From assembly GCA_964513905.1 (NCBI GenBank), contig CAZENS010000003.1, forward strand, positions 1 through 51,857: a stretch of DNA of 51,857 nt, in the 5' to 3' direction. The notes under the pieces are model-generated. The model searched no databases. It saw nothing but the letters and a program-made list of their open reading frames with translations, and had not been told where the DNA came from. The stretch is from CAMEGH01 sp964513905. Its GTDB lineage: Bacteria; Patescibacteriota; Saccharimonadia; Saccharimonadales; Saccharimonadaceae. The translations under genes and the position numbers were made by a program. The stretch's first letter is position 1. Each line of letters begins with the position of its first letter. This document shows positions 50,550-51,857 of this stretch, piece by piece.

Positions 50550-51017
50550 ATGGCCCGTAAACAAAACGATGATTTGCTAATCGAGGACGATCTAGCTGCA
50601 GCTTTCTTTGTAGATGGAGATCAGTCACAGTCAGTAGTAAATCAAGAGCAACAAGCAGACATTAACGACCAAGAAGATCCGGAAGATGAGTTTCCAGGTC
50701 AGCTAGCGGTTGATGTGTATGAAACCGAAGGTGAGCTTGTTATTAAAGCACGCACAGCTGGTGTTAATAAAGATGACCTAGATGTTAGTATTAGCGAGGG
50801 AATTCTAACAATCAGCGGTACACTTAGCAGCGGGGATGATACCGACGCAAACAACTGGCATATCCAAGAGTGTTATTGGGGTGAGTTCAGCCGAACGCTA
50901 GCGCTACCAGTACCGGTAAAGGAAGATGAAGCTAAGGCAGCACTAAAAGATGGTGTTCTTACAATCAGCTTCCCTAAAGTACAGCAAGAGCAGGCTAAGA
51001 AAATTCAGATTATGTAG
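50550..51017 (+). CDS. Small heat-shock protein (Hsp20/alpha-crystallin)
   Basis: Hsp20 prevents aggregation of unfolded proteins. An acidic N-terminus of about 50 residues is followed by the alpha-crystallin domain (about 54-145: A-V-D-V-Y-E-T-E-G-E-L-V-I-K-A, then G-E-F-S-R-T-L-A-L-P-V and G-V-L-T-I-S-F-P-K). GTGGAGG precedes the ATG at 50550; a GTG at 50538 is part of that ribosome site. 155 residues is typical. Strong terminator downstream. Confidence 0.93.
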   Translation: MARKQNDDLLIEDDLAAAFFVDGDQSQSVVNQEQQADINDQEDPEDEFPGQLAVDVYETEGELVIKARTAGVNKDDLDVSISEGILTISGTLSSGDDTDANNWHIQECYWGEFSRTLALPVPVKEDEAKAALKDGVLTISFPKVQQEQAKKIQIM

Positions 51018-51036
51018 TGTAACACAGCACACCACT

Positions 51037-51070
51037 AGAAGATCGTCCACATGGACGATCTTCTTTTTTA
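51037..51070 (+). terminator. Terminator of hsp20
   Basis: AGAAGATCGTCCA (51037-51049) pairs perfectly with TGGACGATCTTCT (51052-51064), followed by TTTTT. Confidence 0.93.
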
Positions 51071-51104
51071 TATATCAACACCTCGCTAAAACCGTTTGCC
51101 AACT

Positions 51105-51134
51105 AAAAAAGCCCCCAGAAGAGGAGGCTTTTTT
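51105..51134. terminator. Terminator of the pilin gene at 51146
   Basis: AAAAAAGCC (51105-51113) pairs with GGCTTTTTT (51126-51134). The A/T runs on both sides allow either direction. Confidence 0.8.
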
Positions 51135-51145
51135 ACTTTTACTGC

Positions 51146-51565
51146 CTATTGGTTGGCTGCAAATTGTCCAACAAAGAAGTTGACAACAGCATACGCAAGA
51201 ATTGCTACGATGATACCAACGATTGCATACAAAATGGTGTTTTTTGCTGCGGTAACCTGGCCCTGATCTCCGCCAGAAACAACATACCGAATACCTCCAA
51301 CAATCAGCATAATAACGCTAACTGCACCGATGATAAAGAGAAGAACGTCGGTAATACGCTTAAACATACCTTCGTCGCCGTCTAATTGCTCTGGCTGGTC
51401 ATTACCTCGTGCTGAAGATGCTCCAGATGTAATACTTAGGTCGTCTTGCGCCATAACAGGCTGCTGCAACGCTGACTCTACCGCAAGTGTAGTAACTGCA
51501 CCGCTAAACATTAGAAGCGCCGCTAGTGGTACACTTTGTAGAATTGTTTTTAATTTATTTTTCAT
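51146..51565 (-). CDS. TrbC/VirB2-like pilin (second copy)
   Basis: The 139-residue product has an N-terminal signal-like helix (about 9-30), A-R-G-N-D-Q-P in the spacer, and two membrane helices joined by G-G-I-R-Y-V-V-S-G-G-D...A-A-K-N-T-I-L-Y-A. It is clearly a paralogue of 30729. It lacks the Gly-rich tail. AAAGGATAAGAA precedes the ATG. A TATAAT near 51605 is its likely -10. Confidence 0.85.
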   Translation of the reverse strand: MKNKLKTILQSVPLAALLMFSGAVTTLAVESALQQPVMAQDDLSITSGASSARGNDQPEQLDGDEGMFKRITDVLLFIIGAVSVIMLIVGGIRYVVSGGDQGQVTAAKNTILYAIVGIIVAILAYAVVNFFVGQFAANQ

Positions 51566-51647
51566 TTCTTATCCTTTCTTACCTGAATAATCAGTTTCCA
51601 TCATTATACAATAAATTTACCGTGAAATGCTAGTACTTTCCTTTTTA

Positions 51648-51857
51648 CTAGTTTGTAAAACTTCCTATGACGAAGTTTACAATTGCGTACGCAAGAATCG
51701 CCACAATCAACCCAATAACAGCATATAAGATTGTGTCTTTAGCAGCTTTTGCTTTACCCGGATCACCAGCTGAAGCTGCGTACATAATTCCGCCTATAAC
51801 GATCGCGATAACCGCTACGATGCCCAACAGGAACAGCAATACATTGGTCACGGTTGA
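51648..51857 (-). CDS. TrbC/VirB2-like pilin (third copy, start outside window)
   Basis: Only the C-terminal 69 residues are visible, with the two membrane helices and G-G-I-M-Y-A-A-S-A-G-D-P-G-K. The 5' part lies beyond 51857. It is in tandem with the second copy, as if duplicated. Confidence 0.8.
   Translation of the reverse strand, partial: STVTNVLLFLLGIVAVIAIVIGGIMYAASAGDPGKAKAAKDTILYAVIGLIVAILAYAIVNFVIGSFTN

Overview
The window reads as a piece of a reduced Candidate Phyla Radiation genome, most probably a Saccharibacterium (TM7). The gene set is compact and largely core. It includes a glucose-6-phosphate dehydrogenase, a bifunctional phosphoglucose/phosphomannose isomerase, three TrbC/VirB2-like pilins, a class I ribonucleotide reductase and a single-copy groES-groEL pair. 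TGA is used as an ordinary stop (HAD gene, orn, HIT gene), which argues against the UGA=Gly lineages (Absconditabacteria/Gracilibacteria). Lineage is inferred from gene content only. Four runs of exactly 100 N mark scaffold gaps, so this is a draft, probably metagenomic, assembly.

Layout. 1-5 kb: rpsO start, truB and a degenerate DHH-family protein with a proline-rich repeat tail, then rpsT and holA. 5-11 kb: mutM, a HAD phosphatase, two unknowns, polA and a P-loop kinase. 11-16 kb: rpoD-dnaG, a membrane protein, a YjbR-like protein and a SHOCT protein. 16-24 kb: orn, a DEAH-type helicase, mscL, argS, a 50-residue gene, pyrG. 24-30 kb: a membrane protein, zwf and an nrdA-orf52-orf40-nrdB operon behind a promoter with NrdR-box-like sites. 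30-34 kb: tRNAs, a pilin and a MacB-like ABC exporter. 35-42 kb: sugar-phosphate isomerase, glycosyltransferase, a phosphoribosyltransferase-like protein, groL/groS under a CIRCE element, murE-like ligase. 42-51.8 kb: tsaD, a FemAB-type ligase, valS, rlmH, a HIT protein, a structured-RNA/ORF unit, comF, hsp20 and two more pilins. All four serine isoacceptor classes (GCT, GGA, TGA, CGA) and tRNA-Arg(GCG) are encoded, all on the minus strand and with CCA in the gene.

Two gene classes stand out. Most host genes are AT-leaning, and many appear leaderless: a -10 hexamer lies 6-9 bases before the start codon. Interspersed are seven single-gene units (near 4.5, 11.1, 26.0, 34.5, 38.98, 40.9 and 48.9 kb) that encode small proteins I cannot assign. 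They have a transcribed leader (often with two or more hairpins), a Shine-Dalgarno site and their own strong terminator. Six have a 17-bp-spaced -35/-10 promoter, and several are rich in G/C-ending codons. The unit at 48.6-49.8 kb carries structured RNA on both sides of its ORF and is the best candidate for something undescribed.

Other notable points: the C-terminal redox Cys pair of NrdA sits in a separate in-frame 52-codon gene; NrdB has Phe at the radical-Tyr position (class Ic-like); DnaG has lost all four zinc ligands; two small unknown genes 25 kb apart share nearly the same promoter and leader; and one scaffold gap is a 55-bp duplication artefact.
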